From Chitinispirillaceae bacterium (lineage in GTDB: Bacteria > Fibrobacterota > Chitinivibrionia > Chitinivibrionales > Chitinispirillaceae): DNA of 25,379 nucleotides. This document shows, in pieces, positions 24,782 through 25,379 of the stretch. The stretch spans positions 1 to 25,379 of the forward strand of contig JAFGDP010000052.1 of NCBI GenBank assembly GCA_016932075.1, read 5' to 3'. The notes beneath the pieces are model-generated. The model saw only the letters and a program-made list of their open reading frames with translations. It was not told where the DNA came from and did not search any database. The translations under genes were made by a program, and so were the position numbers. Numbering within the stretch: position 1 is the stretch's first letter; every line of letters begins with the position of its first letter.

Positions 24782-25379
24782 CTAACGGAATTGGATGAGC
24801 GCATCCTGCGGTTTCTGATTCATATAACACAGCCGTACCCAGTCTGCTGAACGGGCGGTAAACGACATCACCGCTTCATCCATCGAACCCGTAAAGCCGA
24901 AATTGTTGTCTGCTTGGATGCCAATACGAAGTGGCACGATGTTGGAAATGTTTCCAACAGTGGATATTGAGCCGCGAGACGTTGTCGTAACCTGTTGTCC
25001 GTCGATATAGAGCCGGCAGTTGTTGTTTGATGAACGGTTTATAACTGCCGTGACATAATGCCATCCGGTAAGATCCGTAATCGATACGGTTGACGCCATA
25101 TCAAACGTTCCTATATTTCCCCATAATAATCCTCCGGTGGCGATATAGCAATGAAGGGCATTCGTATTATCGATTGTCATTTCCCATCCATACGTTAAAC
25201 TAGGATTTCCGCCGTTCGTTTTTGCGATAACGGTATTCCATGCATCCAGACTCTCTCGTTTAACCCACGCGCTTACCGTAAAGTTGGAAGTTCCCGGATT
25301 CAGAACATTTCCCATATCCACATAATCGTCGTTCCCGTCAAATATTTGTGCCATGGCAATGACGCCGCTGTCTTGCAGC
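24782..25379 (-). CDS. LamG/concanavalin-type domain protein, partial
   Basis: The coding frame is open to the right edge, so the N-terminal part of this protein lies outside the window. The visible 198 residues are a LamG/ConA-like jellyroll, with the typical start IFDGNDDYVDMG, TVSAWVK near the first strand, GWHYVTAV, LYIDGQQV, and DEAVMSF near the end. The C-terminus NQKPQDALIQF resembles proteins that pair DUF2341 with LamG. Such domains bind sugars or proteins at the cell surface. No sorting tail follows the domain, so this protein ends sooner than some relatives. It converges with the hybrid kinase, with a 42-bp gap. An internal ATG at 25354 is not taken as the start because the motif continues upstream. 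Confidence 0.8.
   Translation of the reverse strand, partial: LQDSGVIAMAQIFDGNDDYVDMGNVLNPGTSNFTVSAWVKRESLDAWNTVIAKTNGGNPSLTYGWEMTIDNTNALHCYIATGGLLWGNIGTFDMASTVSITDLTGWHYVTAVINRSSNNNCRLYIDGQQVTTTSRGSISTVGNISNIVPLRIGIQADNNFGFTGSMDEAVMSFTARSADWVRLCYMNQKPQDALIQFR

Overview
The window comes from a Gram-negative bacterium, most likely of the Fibrobacterota/FCB lineage. This is inferred from gene content: a probable outer-membrane beta-barrel with an N-terminal protease domain, a lipoprotein, a glycoside hydrolase with a type IX-like C-terminal sorting tail, secreted proteins with Asp-Thr-rich linkers, a LamG protein, hybrid histidine kinases and a Hanks-type kinase. No marker here fixes the phylum. 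Most of the window is GC-rich. The stretch of roughly 870-4200, and the spacer before 11068, are visibly more AT-rich.

Layout. 1-105: five 21-bp tandem repeats at the window edge. 140-865 (-): a helical protein of unknown function. 1213-3534 (+): a PAS-PAS-PAS hybrid histidine kinase behind a good sigma70-type promoter. 3538-4228: a small accessory patch with a hairpin, a 118-bp imperfect inverted repeat resembling an integron attC site, a flavodoxin-like ORF that seems to have lost its normal start, and a 28-bp palindrome containing that ORF's stop codon. 4262-9138 (-): a zinc metalloprotease/PD40/beta-barrel protein followed by a lipoprotein, probably one envelope operon. 9274-10455 (-): a RidA/chorismatase-like protein. 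10456-11067: no convincing gene. 11068-13041 (+): a GH31 glycosidase lacking its N-terminal domain and signal peptide. 13042-13289: a cluster of palindromes. 13290-13418: tRNA-Arg(CCU) and its terminator. 13445-13942 (+): a GNAT acetyltransferase.

14124-17728 (+): nadB (L-aspartate oxidase) overlaps by 4 bp a membrane-anchored von Willebrand A-type protein. aspS (17725-19503, -) meets that gene tail to tail with overlapping stop codons. 19868-24739 (+): a probable three-gene signalling operon of a membrane Ser/Thr kinase, a secreted beta-helix-like membrane protein and a cytoplasmic PAS hybrid histidine kinase, behind a TTGTTT-N17-TATAAT promoter. 24782-25379 (-): the C-terminal part of a LamG-type protein that runs off the right edge.

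The most unusual items are the attC-like element beside the start-less flavodoxin ORF; the Asp-Ser/Thr-hydrophobic triplets shared by three exported proteins, which match the Bacteroidota O-glycosylation motif; the protease/propeller/barrel fusion paired with a lipoprotein; and the kinase-surface protein-kinase operon. I saw no CRISPR array, insertion sequence or prophage. I cannot claim a new system from sequence alone.
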